From assembly GCF_023065955.2 (NCBI RefSeq), contig NC_079873.1, forward strand, positions 96,386,128 to 96,450,127: a DNA stretch of 64,000 bases. The letters are read 5' to 3'. The DNA comes from Ursus arctos. Its lineage: Eukaryota > Chordata > Mammalia > Carnivora > Ursidae. Made by a program: the position numbers and the translations under genes. The notes beneath the pieces were generated by a model that was given only the letters and a program-made list of their open reading frames with translations, searched no databases and was not told the origin of the DNA. The stretch's first letter is position 1. Every line of letters begins with the position of its first letter. Of the stretch, positions 1 to 11,715 are shown one piece after another.

Positions 1-1488
1 TTATTTGTTTTTTGGGGTGTTGAGTTTGATAAGTTCTTTATAGATTTTGGACACTAGCCCTTTATCTAGGAGGTCATTTGCAAATATCTTCTCCCATCCC
101 GTAGGTTGCCTTTTAGTTTTGTTGACTGTTTCCTTCGCTGTGCAGAAGCTTTTTATCTTGATGAAGTTGCAACAGTTCATTTTTGCCTTTGTTACCCTTG
201 ACTTTGGAGACATGTCTAACGAGAAGTTGCTGCAGCCGAGGTCGAAGAGGTTGCTGCCTGTGTTCTCCCTCTAGGATTTTGATGGATTCCTGTCTCACAT
301 GGAGGTCTTTCATCCATTTTGAGTTTATCTTTGTGTATGGTGTAAGAAAATGGTCCACTTTCATTCTTCTTCATGTGGCTGTCTAATTTTCCAAGCACCA
401 TTAATGAAGGGACTGTCCTTTTCCATTGGATATTCTTTCCTGCTTTGTCAAAGATTAGTTGACCATAGAGTTGAGGATCCGTCTATTCTGTTCCATTGAT
501 CTATGTGTCTGTTTTTCCGCCAGTACCATACTGTCTTGATGACTACAGCTTTGTAATATAGCTTGAAGTCTGGCATTGTGTTGCCACCAGCTGTGGTTTT
601 CTTTTTCAACATTCCTCTGGCTATTCAGGATCTTTTCTGGTTCCATACAAATTTTAGAATTGTTTGTTCAAGCTCTGTGAAAAATGCTGGTGGTATTTTG
701 ATAGGGATTGTATTGAATGTGTAGATTGCTTTAGGTAGCATAGACATTTTAACAATATTTGTTCTTCCAATCCATGAGCTTGGAATGTTTTTTTCCATTT
801 CTTTTTGTCTTCCTCAATTTCCTTGATAAGTGTTCTATGGTTTTCAGTGTACAGTTTTTTTACCTCTTTGGTTAGGTTTATTCCTAGGTATTGTATGGTT
901 TTTGGTGCAATTGTAAATGGGATCGATTTCTTGATTTCTCTTTCTGCTGCTTCATTGTGAGTGTGTAGAAATGCAACAGACTTTTGTGCATTGATTTTAT
1001 ACCCTGCAACTTTGCTGAATTCCTGTATCAGTTCTAGCAATTTTTTAATGGATTCTTTCAGGTTTTCTACATAGAGTATCATGTCGTCTGTGAAGAGTGA
1101 ACGTTTGACTTCTTCTTTGCTGATTTGGATGCCTTTTATTTCTTTTTGTTGTCTGATTGCTGCGGCCAGGACTTCCAGTACTATGTTGAATAACGGTGGT
1201 GAGAGTGGACATCTCTGTTGTGTTCCTGACCTTAGGGGAAAAGCTCTCAGTTTTTCCTCATTGAGGATGATAGTCACTGTGAGTCTTTCATATATGGCTT
1301 TTATGACGTTGAGGTGTGCTCCCTCTATCCCCACATTGTGGAGGGTTTTTATCTAGAAAGGATGCTGTATTTTGTCAAATGCTTTTTCTGCATCTATTGA
1401 GAGAATCATATGGTTCTTGTCCTCTCTTTTATAAATGTGCTGTATCACATTGATTGAAGCTAAATATTTTTTCCTAAACCACCCTTGC
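1..1488 (-). mobile_element. L1 LINE, ORF2 3' half, 5'-truncated
   Basis: The reverse complement reads as carnivore L1 ORF2 from the reverse-transcriptase palm to near the C-terminus, then runs off the left edge, so the 3' UTR and tail are outside the window. Similarity stops near 1488 inside the RT region, which is the usual 5' truncation. The frame is broken several times, for example near 650 and 1350. The first 430 bases are almost identical, inverted, to 9100-9530 (see findings). The target-site duplication cannot be checked because the other end is missing. Confidence 0.95.
654..1334 (-). pseudogene. L1 ORF2 reverse-transcriptase fragment
   Basis: This is a 226-codon open stretch of ORF2 covering the RT palm and the start of the thumb. 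It contains the LRSGTQQ-CPLSP motif and [11 protein letters not shown], where L1 normally has FADD; the catalytic aspartates are present but the alanine is now threonine. The stretch is a decayed piece of the L1 at 1-1488. The frame is lost on both sides, so no functional enzyme is expected. Confidence 0.85.
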
Positions 1489-3029
1489 TCCTTCCCCCCA
1501 ATAGTTCTCAGTGCACTTCTATTTAAGGTACAACTCAAACAAAGAAAGAAGAGGGTGCTCTTTATTTTTAGATCTTCAAGTTTCTTCTTCCTCCCTCACC
1601 CATGGATGTGACTTGTTTAAGCTGAGTTAACAAGTAGGGGGTTAAAGAAACTAGGTGAGACAACTGCAGGGAAGTAAGAGGCCCGATTGAGAATTTGCAA
1701 CCTGTTGTATCTAGATGCATAGCTAGCCTAGATCAAGGTAGGACTTGAGAAAAAAATCAATAAGGAAGACAAAAGCTATTAAGAGATGTATTCTTTAGAG
1801 TCCTGTTTACACTTCTATCACCTAGTGTAACGATGTGTTTGCTTGGATTTATGCCCCTTTTCCTTTATTACAGCGAGCTGTGACTATCTGTTTAAAAAGC
1901 ATAGATTTTACTACCACGAGTGAATTGCATACTTCCATTTCCTGAGGAACATCTAACCTTAATCAATATTTTCACAGAATAATAGGCCTTAAGAGGAAGG
2001 TATATAGTATGAGTAAAGTTTATAGAAATGGCTACCCCACACAAAAGAACTGTAAACAAGACCTTAATTGACCCTAAATTTGCTAATAGTTGTCACTGTT
2101 CCTGGACATTAGTCAGGTTCATCTTTTAGTTAAGATAGCTTTTCAGTGAAAATCACCAGATTAAAAACAGTCAAACAGGACTTTCTGGCTGACTCAGCAG
2201 CCAACTCTTTTCAAAGACACAGCTAATCTCTTCTGTTGTACCACCACCCTTCCTCCATCACCTTTCCACATCCATGCTCTGAACTTTTTTGCTTTCTTTT
2301 CCTCATGTCAGAGCCCAAATCATCTATTTGCCAACTTTACATCCTTACTCTAAAACGTGAAGATGAGAAGAAAGGTTTCCACTGAGAGATCACAGCCAAT
2401 GCCTTTTTTTCCCCCAATGCCTTTTCGGCTCTGCCTGCAAAGAAGGCTCCAGAGGCAGCAGTGTTGCTTTTGAAGTTAAAAAAGAAGAGTCCAGTGTGCA
2501 TTGTTCGTGTAGAAATACCTACGTATGGCCTCTGCTTTCCTTTATTCTACATTCACACCTCCGTATCTAACCAAATGGAATTTAGTGCAATTTGTCAACA
2601 TGCTGAGATGACAGAAACTCATATACTATGAAATGGCAGCTTGAAAACTAGTAAAGAAACATGAGCGAACAGTTGATATCCATTCCATAAAGAGATTTTC
2701 CACACACTTAAAGAGAGTTTAGTGTATGTATTTATATCCTATATATGTTTCTCCTTTTAATTTACATTTATGCAATTTGAGAATATTTTATTTCCCTCCC
2801 CATGATCCATTCTTTAAGGGTCTTTCTCACTAGATGGCAGAGTGCAAGTGAGTTTGCCACATATCCTGACTTAGGGAAGTGAAACCATGCTCTTCTATCC
2901 AGCCATGTCTAGGCCCACTTAAAGCTTATTGATACCACTGTTCAATAGATTATGAGATATGAGCATAACAGATGTGCCAATCCTCACACTCCTAATCAGC
3001 CTTCAAAATCTATTTCAAAAGATCTTTTA
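1489..3029. other. Single-copy AT-rich interval, no gene seen
   Basis: I see no repeat family, RNA gene or credible reading frame here. Short poly-pyrimidine runs occur, but no splice-bounded exon could be argued. Confidence 0.6.
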
Positions 3030-3105
3030 GTGATACTCTCTTTGCAACTTTTCTATAAACTACCAATGTTTCAAAATAAACTGATTAAAAATAAAAGAAA
3101 AAAAT
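3030..3105 (+). mobile_element. Possible L1M 3' UTR end
   Basis: The pattern CTTTGCAACTTTTCTATAAA, then a TTTCAAAATAAA-like run and an A-rich tail, resembles the 3' end of old mammalian L1M elements. It is short and diverged, so the call is tentative. A clearer example of the same tail lies at 37870-37985. Confidence 0.5.
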
Positions 3106-3434
3106 AGACTGGGCTCTTTTGATTAAGTTCTAGCTGTAAGTCTAAATTGTATGGAAAAACAATCTCATTTGTTATGGCCCAGACTAAGAAGCAGAAACAG
3201 GTTAGACGTAGACCTGGTAAGTAACTATAGTACATGGTGAGGGAGTAGTGACTAAGTGGGGTAGCAAAGTAACAGCTGTCCATATAAATGATCACCAGGT
3301 ATCAAGGGGAGGGAGAATTCCATGGTTTGGGCCTCATGGAGTGGGTTTGACAGATATCAGACAAAAGAAGTCAGGCGCAGGGGTAGATCCTCTGACTGTT
3401 GATAGTCAGTCTGTGTGTTGCTAGCATCAATTAA

Positions 3435-3962
3435 TGACTTTGAATTACTTTTCTATCACTGCTATAACAAAGTACCGCAAATAGTGGCGTAAAATGACAA
3501 TTATTTATAATCTGACAGTTTTCTAGGACAAGAGGCCAGATGGGCTTGGCTGGATGTTGTGCTCCATGTAGCCATAGGACTGAGCTCCCATTTCCTTGCT
3601 AGTTCTCAGCTGGAGATTGTTCTCAGCTTCTAGAGTCTGTCCATATTCCTTGGCTCACGGCTCCTTTCATCTTCAAAGTCAGCAATGGTGCCATTTCTGA
3701 AAAACTTCTTATTCTTCAAATATTTCTGACCTCCCTTTTTGCATTCCTCTTCTGCTTTTAAAGGCTCAAGTGATCACGTTGTTCCATCTCATCTACTGCC
3801 AGATGATCCAGGATAATCTCCCTATGTTAAAATCAACTGATTGGTAACCTAACCATGGCAAAGTTCATTTTGCCATATGAGGTAGCCTGTAAGGTATATC
3901 CATAGTCCTGGGGATTACTGAGTGCAGTCTTCTTGGAGGCAACCATTCTACTACCATAGTCT
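3435..3962 (-). mobile_element. MaLR-type LTR, probably MLT1 group
   Basis: The left end reads CACTGCTATAACAAAGTACC, the reverse-complement pattern typical of MLT1-group LTR 3' ends. The centre keeps a block around CCAGGATAATCTCCCTATGTT, and the right end has a CTACCATAGT-like terminus. The copy is heavily diverged, consistent with insertion before the carnivore radiation. The exact subfamily cannot be fixed by eye. These relics have no coding content. Confidence 0.6.
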
Positions 3963-6570
3963 TTCAGGTAGGTGCACCCTAAAGTCATGTACTGTGCAGC
4001 TTCTCTTGGCATCTACTGCCCTTCGAGCTCACTGACTCTTCACAGACACGATAATCTTAATGCATCAGAAGTAAATGCACTGATAGAACTCTGCTGAGCT
4101 CCATTTCCCATAATGCCACTGCATTTGGGAGGCAAACGTTGAACACTGATTAAACATAAAATTATCTTAAAGTACCCAAATTATGGAAGACTCTAAGAAT
4201 GTATTTAACTGTAAATGACTATGTCAATAGCTTCTTATTTCATACAACTCTTACAACAGTGCTTATGGGGGTGTGGAAAAAAACACTTTCAAATACAGCC
4301 TCTGGATACAGTGATCCCCATACTAAGCACACTAATAAGAGAGGGAACTGTCTTTGAGCTAAAACCTTGGGCCACCAAAGGTGTGGGAAAGAGATAAACA
4401 TTGTTTAGTATTTCTCATGAACCTAAACACAAGCAACTACGTTTCATTTCTTATAAAAAAAAAATTCAAAGCTCGGGAGCCCACCCTGGAAGAGGACTAG
4501 TGATGGCACTAAAAGGCCCTTTGTAAATCCATTTTTCAAAGAAGAAACAACCAAAAAAGCTCTAATCTATGCCTTCTGAAATACGTCTGTAATTGATTTT
4601 TTCCCTCTAGTTTTTATGAACTGACTACGGAACTTGACTACAAGGCTAGCCTACTGACAGAATGTAAAAAAAAAAGTATAAACCATGCACAAAACATAAG
4701 AAATCACAGCACTGTCCTCTCCGGGGATGTTCCAAAGTACTAATCCCAATACTATCTGATCCACGTAGCTCAGTCATACAATTTCTGCGTTTTGAAATGT
4801 AAATTGATTCGGTGAATCATTTAAGTTTACTTTAACTGATTATTATTAATATTGCAATAAAAGGCTTAAGAATATGAAAAATTAAAATTCTTTTAACTCT
4901 CCTGTAGAGCAGCGATGTGTTCATTTGCAAGGCTTTTCCTATCAACAACTCCGATTGGCCTGTCCACGTGTATTTGGAAGAACCCTTCATTTAATGACTA
5001 CTAAGTAATGGGGTTTGTCAGGGAAAAGGGGCTTCATGACAATTGCAAATCATTCACTTGCAGGAAAACATTGTCTGCTCTATTTCCACAGCTGTTTTGT
5101 CTTAAATACCTACCCATTAATGCTCTATATCTCAGCAGACATGTTTACTTAACTCAAGGAAGCAATAGTTGTCTTAGAGGATTAAGGAATATTTTCTTGG
5201 CTTTCATGGGAATGTCATATTTTCCCTTTGTGTGCGTGATTTTCATTTGCACTTCAGTTTCCTCTGTTGTTTTCTTTAACCCTAAATTCAGAAATGACTG
5301 CTCAATGTGCTGTATGCCATTTTACTTATAGTTAATATTCCTTCTCCCCCTAACACTTTCTGAACCTTCACATTTAAAGACAATGAATTTGCTCTGCTTG
5401 GACTCTATAAATAGAGATGGTAAATCTTAATTACACTTTCAAATTGCAGTGTCTGTTTCCAGCTGTGCATATGAATGTTTCTGATCAGGATGTATGTTCC
5501 AGTATGTTTATTTTTAATCCCAAATTACATCCTTCACAAGCCAAGACCAAATGTGAAATGATCAACTTTTATTTGCAGACACGTGTCAACTGCTTGTTAA
5601 TAGTTCCATTCTTGTACCTTTCTTGATATAGCTCTCCGAGAGTTTCCCCTTGCCTGTAGTCTGGGGGAATACATGAGCCTGAAAGGTTTCTCACTGAAAG
5701 GGTGTGTGTGCCTACTGTACTTCCCAAAGCTTACCAAGTGAGGCACCCTCAACCTTGTTGGGTGTGGGGTGTTTCCATGAGCTTCTCTGGATCTTCTCTG
5801 GAGAGTCCTAATACATTTTGAGAAAGCTGCACAATCTAAGGAGATTTAGATTTGAAAATTGAATCAAGATGCACTCTCAGGCCGTTCACAAGATTATCAG
5901 CGCACAGTGTACAGCATGGATTTTAAACATCTTCTCATGTGATTTCAAACTAATGAAAGAAAAAAAATAAAAACCTACAATACAGCATCTAATGGAAGAG
6001 CATGCTTAAAACTCATCTATAGTATTACCTCATTTATTTCCTATTCTTCTTTAATTATTCAGTCATGGAGGCTAAGACCTACTTTCTTCTCCACCCTCTG
6101 CCATTTTGACTAAAAATTTTGCATTTTGGTTAATTTGATAATCCAAGGCTTTCAGCGTACTTCTTAGGAAGACTTACAGAAGATAGTAATTGCAACACGT
6201 ATGGTTTTATGAATGGTTCCACAGAGATCATAAAGAGCCAAAAGAGAGAAAGCAGTGGGTTGCAGACCAAATGACCAGTAAGCAGAAATAGTCGAAGTAT
6301 TTATTCTTATAAAAGGTATGGCCTTAGAGATTACCTATTGCCAATGTTATCTGTACATGATCTTAGACTACTGGGCCTAATTTGTGGACACACTGGGTAT
6401 TTATAAAAACTATTAGCCTTTTTGCTAAAGCAACACCAACTCAATAGTTTTTAGTTGAAAATATATATTGATGTTTTTTGATAAGGAAGGGGAAATGTTG
6501 GTTGGTTAGTCAACAGTTTGTGAGTAGAGACTTCTAAACACAGAAGAATTAAGGCAAGTGAAACAAAAGC
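3963..6570. other. Single-copy interval, no gene seen
   Basis: This stretch holds no recognisable interspersed repeat. Frames of up to about 107 codons (5008-5331, plus) have low-complexity, chance-like composition and no supporting context. A run of A residues sits near 4455 and another near 4665. Confidence 0.6.
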
Positions 6571-7228
6571 AAAAAAATGAACTATTGTGGCTTCATCAAA
6601 ATAAAAAGCTTCTATACAACAAAGGAAATGATCAACAAAACTAAAAGGCAACCTATGGAATGGAGGAAGATATTTGCAAATGATCTATCAGATAAAAGGC
6701 TAGTATCCAAAATATATAAAGAACTTATAAAACTCAACACCCCCCAAAAACAAATAATCTAGTCAAGAAATGTGCAGAAGACATGAACAGACATTTTTCG
6801 AAAGAAGACATACAGATGGCCAACAGACACATGAAAAGATGCTCAACATCACTCGGCATCACGGAAATGCAAATCAAAACCACAATAAGATATCACCTCA
6901 CACCTGTCAGAATGGCTAAAATCAACTACACAAGAAACAACAGGTGTTGGCAAGGATGTGGAAAAAGGGGAACCCTCTTGCACTGTTGGTGGGAATGGAA
7001 ACGGGTACAGCCACCCTGGAAAAGAGTATGGATGTTCCTCAAAAAGTTAAAAATAGAACTACCCTATGATCTAGCAATTACACTATTAGGTATTTACCCA
7101 AAGAATACAAAAATACTAATTCAAAGGGATACATGCACCCCAAAGTTTATAGCAGCATATCTACAATAGCCAAACTATGGAAACAGCCCGAGCATCCAGT
7201 AGTAGATGAGAGGATAAAGAAGAGGTTG
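6571..7228 (+). mobile_element. L1 LINE, ORF2 C-terminal fragment
   Basis: This is the C-terminal part of ORF2, starting at the AAAATGAACTATTGTGGCTT block and running through the [15 protein letters not shown] and [13 protein letters not shown] regions to the point where L1 copies in this window carry a microsatellite. It is 5'-truncated. It ends at the microsatellite, so the final ORF2 codons, the 3' UTR and the poly(A) are missing. The 128-codon frame at 6783-7169 is therefore an ORF2 relic and not a gene. Confidence 0.95.
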
Positions 7229-7345
7229 TGTGTATATATATATTACATATATACATATATATAATATATATACACACATATATATTACATATATACATAT
7301 ATATAATATATATATACACGCATATATATATAAAACAATGTATAT
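7229..7345. repeat. TA-rich microsatellite with duplicated ~46-bp unit
   Basis: The stretch alternates TA and CA dinucleotides. A larger unit of about 46 bases (TATATATTACATATATACAT onwards) is present twice in tandem with few changes. It sits at the same L1 position as the repeats at 12139, 25553, 44461 and 62511. The frames over it (YIYI and MYIC repeats) are artefacts. Confidence 0.95.
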
Positions 7346-7400
7346 ATATAATGTGTCTGTGAAAACCCAAGATTTTGCATATGTAAGAATGATATTTACT

Positions 7401-7484
7401 GGGGCACCTGGCTGGCTCGGTTGGTAGAGCACACAACTCTTGATCTTGGGGTTGTGAGTTCAAGCCCCACATTGGGCATAGAGT
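7401..7484 (+). mobile_element. CanSINE head, tRNA-Lys(CTT)-like
   Basis: The sequence keeps an A box (TGGCTCGGTTGGTAGAGC) and a B box (GGTTGTGAGTTCAAGCC), with ACTCTTGATC where tRNA-Lys(CTT) has its anticodon loop. It ends with CACATTGGGC, like the tRNA 3' part. The following CATAGAGTTTACTT is the usual start of the older CanSINE tail. Possible short flanking repeats TTTACT lie at 7395-7400 and 7485-7490. The unpaired acceptor-end differences and the SINE tail argue for a retroposon and not a working tRNA gene. Confidence 0.85.
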
Positions 7485-7789
7485 TTACTTTATGTACATA
7501 TATATAAAATAGATGCTATACATTATATATATATATATTTTTTTAAAAAAGGAATCATACTTACTAAAATAATGCCTCCATAGCAGTTCAAAATTGTTTC
7601 AAAGTGTCTAGGGTGTGAGGGAGATACGAACAGTGATTTGTGTTCAAATTTAATATAGTTTCCTAATAGACACTTAAAAGTTAACATTTCCAACACTGAA
7701 CACTTGATTTTTCTCCTTTCCAAAAGAAGCCCCCCCCACCAGTTTTCCCCATATAAATAAATGGCATCATTAGCTCATGCAAAACCTAG

Positions 7790-8067
7790 ACTTTATTATT
7801 GATTTTGCTCTCCCTTCACACACCTTCTTGCCATCGAATTCACCAAGTCCTGCTACTTACTCCAGAAGATAAATTGAGTCTGAGCATTTGTCTTGATTTC
7901 TACCATTCAATCCAAGCCACCATCATTTCTCACTTGGACTCTTGTAACTAAACCCTAAATGTTCTCTCTGCTTCCATGTTTGACTCCCTATATTCTAATC
8001 TCTATAGAGTAAAAAAGTAATATTTTTAAAATGGAATTCACATAGCACTCTGCTACTGAAAACACAC
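7790..8067 (+). mobile_element. L2 LINE fragment, left part of an interrupted copy
   Basis: The block CACCAAGTCCTGCTACTTAC through GTAACTAAACCCTAAATG and TTCTAATCTCTATAGAGT is the L2 3' region. The copy stops at the AAAACACAC duplication (8059-8067) and resumes at 10293 with ACCAATGGCTTCC, exactly where an L2 should continue. The L1 at 8068-10292 therefore landed inside this L2. Confidence 0.7.
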
Positions 8068-8280
8068 TGATGTGCTAGAACTCATACGGGAATTCAGCAA
8101 CGTGGCAGGATATAAAGTCAATGTACAGAAATCAATTGCATTTCTATACACTGACAATGAGACAGAAGAAAGAGAAATTAAGGAATCAATCCCATTTACA
8201 ATTGCACCAAAAACCATAAAATACTTTGGAATAAACCTAACCAAAGAGGTAAAGGATCTGTACTCAAAAAATTACAGAAC

Positions 8281-8680
8281 AGGGGTGCCTGAGTAGCTCA
8301 GAAAGGTAAGCACCTGCCTTAACTGGGTGATGGGCATTAAGGAGGGCGTGTGATGTGATGAGCACTGGGTGTTATGCCGAACTGATGAATCATTGAACAT
8401 TATATCAAAAACAGATGATGTACTATAGCTTGGCTAATTGAATTTAAATAAAAATAATAAATTGAATTTAAATGAAAAAATTAAAAAAAAAAGCATCTGC
8501 CTTTGGCTCAGGTCATGATCCTCGTAGGTCCTGGAGTCAAGCCCCACATTGGGCTCCCTGCTAGGTGGAGAGCCTGCTTCTCCCTTCTCCTCCTCTCTCA
8601 CCATCTGTGTCACTATTTCTGTCTCTCTGTCTCTCAAATAAATAAATAAATAAATAAATAATCTAAAAAAATAAAACAAA
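8281..8680 (+). mobile_element. CanSINE inserted in L1, itself interrupted
   Basis: The head GGGGTGCCTGAGTAGCTCAG, the pyrimidine-rich body, an (AAAT)n tail at about 8637-8660 and an A-rich end are all recognisable. The flanking duplication is ATTACAGAAC (8271-8280) and ACTACAGAAC (8682-8691). A 170-base L1 3' fragment separates the head from the body. The L1 ORF2 reading resumes directly after the second duplication, which confirms the order of events. Confidence 0.9.
8321..8490 (+). mobile_element. L1 3' UTR scrap inserted in the SINE
   Basis: The segment begins AACTGGGTGATGGGCATTAA, a standard part of the carnivore L1 3' UTR, and ends in a long A-rich tail. It is bounded by AAGCACCTGCCTT (8308-8320) and AAGCATCTGCCTT (8491-8503), a 13-base duplication with one mismatch that also fits the SINE's own sequence. 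It is an extreme 5' truncation, with only the L1 tail reverse-transcribed. Confidence 0.92.
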
Positions 8681-10292
8681 AACTACAGAACACTCATGAA
8701 GGAAATTGAGGAAGACACAAAGAAATGGAAAAAACATTCCAAGCTCATGGATTGGAAGAACAAATATTGTTAAAATGTCTACCCAGAGCAATCTACACAT
8801 TCAATGCAATCCTTATCAAAATACCATTGACATTTTTCACAGAGCTGGAACAAATAATCCAGAAATTTGTATGGAACCAGAAAAGATCCCTAATAGCCAG
8901 AGGAATGTTGAAAAAGAAAACCAAAGCTGATGGCATCACAACGCCAGACTTCAAGCTATATTACAAAGCTGTAGTCATCAAGACAGTATGGTATTGGCAC
9001 AAAAAACAGATACGTAGATCAATGGAACAGAATAGAGACCCCCCAGAAATGGACCTTCAACTCTGTGGTCAACTAATCTTTGACAAAGCAGGAAAGAATA
9101 TCCAATGGTAAAAGGACAGTCCCTTCATTAATGGTGCTGGGAAAATTAGACAGCCACATGAAGAAGAATGAAAGTGGACCATTTTCTTACACCATACACA
9201 AAGATAAACTCAAAATGGATGAAAGACCTCCATGTGAGACAGGAATCCATCAAAATCCTAGAGGGAGAACACAGGCAGCAACCTCTTCGACCTCGGCTGC
9301 AGCAACTTCTCGTTAGACACGTCTCCAAAGTCAAGGGTAACAAAGGCAAAAATGAACTGTTGCAACTTCATCAAGATAAAAAGCTTCTGCACAGCGAAGG
9401 AAACAGTCAACAAAACTAAAAGGCAACCTACGGGATGGGAGAAGATATTTACAAATGACCTCCTAGATAAAGGGCTAGTGTCCAAGATCTATAAAGAACT
9501 TATCAAACTCAACACCCCAAAAAACAAATAATCCAGTCAAGAAATGGGCAGAAGACATGAACAGACATTTCTTCAAAGAAGACATACAAATGGCCAACAG
9601 ACACATGAAAAAAATGCTGCACATCCCTCAGCGTCAGGGAAATACAAATCAAAACCACAATGAGACACCACCTCACACCAGTCAGAGTGGCTACAATTAA
9701 CAAGACAGGAAACGACAAACGTTGGTGAGGATGCAGAGAAAGAGGAACCCTCCTACACTGTTGGTGGGAATGCAAACTGGGGCAGCCATTCTGGAAAATG
9801 GTATGGAGGTTCCTCAAGAAGTTCAAAATAGAGTTAGCCTATGACCCAGCCATTGCACTACTAGGTATTTATCCAAAGGATATAAACATAGTGATCCAAA
9901 GGGGCACCTGCACCCCAATGTTTATAGCAGCAATGCACACAATAGCCAAACTGTGGGAAGAGGTGAGACGTGCAATGACAGATGAATGGGCAAAGGAGAT
10001 GTAGTATATATAGACAAGGGAATATTACTTAGCCATTAGAAAGGATGAATACTTACCATTTACATGGATATGGATGGAATTGGAGGGTATCATGCTGCGT
10101 GAAATAAGTCAAGCAGAGAAAGACAATTATCATATGGTTTTGCTCATGTGTGGAATATAAGAAACAGCACAGAAGATCATAAAGCTATAAATTATTGAAC
10201 ACTACATCTGAAACTAATGATGTACTATATGTTGGCTAATGGAATTTAAATTAAAAAATAAAATTAAAAAACAAAACAAAAACAAACAAACA

Positions 10293-10764
10293 AAAACATA
10301 CCAATGGCTTCCAACTATCACTCCATGTAGAATAAAGTCAAACTTCTTATCACTTAAGGTCCTATAGATCTAATTTCTACTTCTTCAGCCTCATTTTGTA
10401 ACACTCTCCCCTCATTGACTACACTGCAATACAATGGGCTTCTTTATGTTTTTCCCAATGTCCATGCATATTACAACCACTTTGCAATTTTCGCTCCCTC
10501 TACCTATAATCCTCTGCTTCGTATTTACACAGAGTTGGTTCCTTGCTGCCATTTCAGTCCAAGCTGAAATGTCACCTTCTCATATAAACCTACTCTGGCC
10601 ACTTAATCTCAAGGACATCTTTTCTCTTTCCTTTTTAATCCATTAACATTTTTTCTGCATGCTTGAGAGTAAGGACATTGTCTTTCTGGTTAGCTGCTAA
10701 ATGCCCAGAGTCTATTGCAGGACACATAGTAGGTACTTCAATATTTGTTGAATAAATACATATT
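10293..10764 (+). mobile_element. L2 LINE, right part of the interrupted copy
   Basis: The sequence resumes L2 with ACCAATGGCTTCCAACTATC and continues through the conserved GTCACCTTCTCATATAAACC block. It ends with ACACATAGTAGGTACTTCAA and TGTTGAATAAATA, the classic L2 3' end. It joins 7790-8067 once the L1 is removed. The 70-codon frame at 10434-10646 lies in it and is not a gene. Confidence 0.85.
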
Positions 10765-11515
10765 TTTGCTTTAATTTAATGCCACTTTTATTTATTTTGT
10801 TTGCGTTTGGCATTTTTTGCTTTGTTTTCCTTTTTTCAAATCACAGTAAGACAGTCAAACTAACTTTTTCAAAGTTTTTGTTTTTTCCTTTGGGCCTAGA
10901 TATCTTCTATAAAATCTGGAGTATGGTATCAGTAAACAATTGAGAAGAATGTCCATATATACACAGACCCTATGTATACTCTAAATGCAACTGGTTTTTG
11001 TAAACTCTCTCAAAGATGCTCTCCATTCATTGAGAACATGATTGTGCCGTGATCACTTTGAACTGGTGGTTTCATGTATATACGGAGACCCATTCCATTT
11101 CAAACTCAAATTGTCCCTTCTAAGCCTGATTTTTTTTTTTTTGAGTTTGGAGTTTCTCTAGAGATTAGAACCTTTATGTAAAATGAATCATCTTATTATG
11201 TAATGACAAATTATTAACACCAATATTAGGCGTGTAACAACTCTTTTTAACTTATGGAAAAGTGAGTTCTCTTATTTGTAATTCAGGTTCCCTATCTGTA
11301 AATGGAGTTGAACTAGATTAACTCTAAGAGCCCATCTTTCTCCTTTATTCTTTGCTATTACAGAGGTCTTCCTAGACCCTGGGCAGTAGTTTATATAAAA
11401 TAGGTGACATTCTGCTAAGGATGAAGAAGAGGCTGTGGTAGCAGTGACTCAGCTAAGTTAATTGATTGTTAATATATATGGAGAGACTATTTGGAAATAT
11501 GGAAAGACTATTTGA
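10765..11515. other. Single-copy AT-rich interval, no gene seen
   Basis: I see poly(T) runs near 11130 and no recognisable repeat or reading frame. Confidence 0.6.
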
Positions 11516-11715
11516 CAGATTTTTAAAAAATTGTTCCAAACAAGTGGAGAAAAGATTCGACAAACGGTGTTGAAACACCTGGGTAGCTATCTGGAAATAA
11601 GTGAAAGTTGGATTCCTACCTCATATACTATCAAAAAATAAATTCCAGGTGGATCAAATATTTAAATTTATGAAATTAAATAATAAAATTACTAGGGGAA
11701 AATACGGGGAACTGT

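Larger units (their letters stand above)
8068..10292 (+). mobile_element. L1 LINE, 5'-truncated, inserted in L2
   Basis: The element covers ORF2 from the RT thumb region ([12 protein letters not shown]) through the C-terminus, then a 3' UTR and an A-rich tail at 10250-10292. Target-site duplications AAAACACAC (8059-8067) and AAAACATAC (10293-10301) differ at one base. ORF2 is broken by frameshifts and by a SINE at 8281-8680. The segment 9100-9530 is almost identical, in inverted orientation, to 1-430. Confidence 0.95.

Noticed and set aside
7161..7472. Frames rich in Tyr-Ile and Ile-Cys repeats
   Set aside because: They are translations of the TA/CA microsatellite joined to a SINE.
7401..7484. 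Functional tRNA-Lys gene
   Set aside because: The sequence continues into a CanSINE tail, several stem positions differ from tRNA-Lys, and no terminator run of T follows directly.
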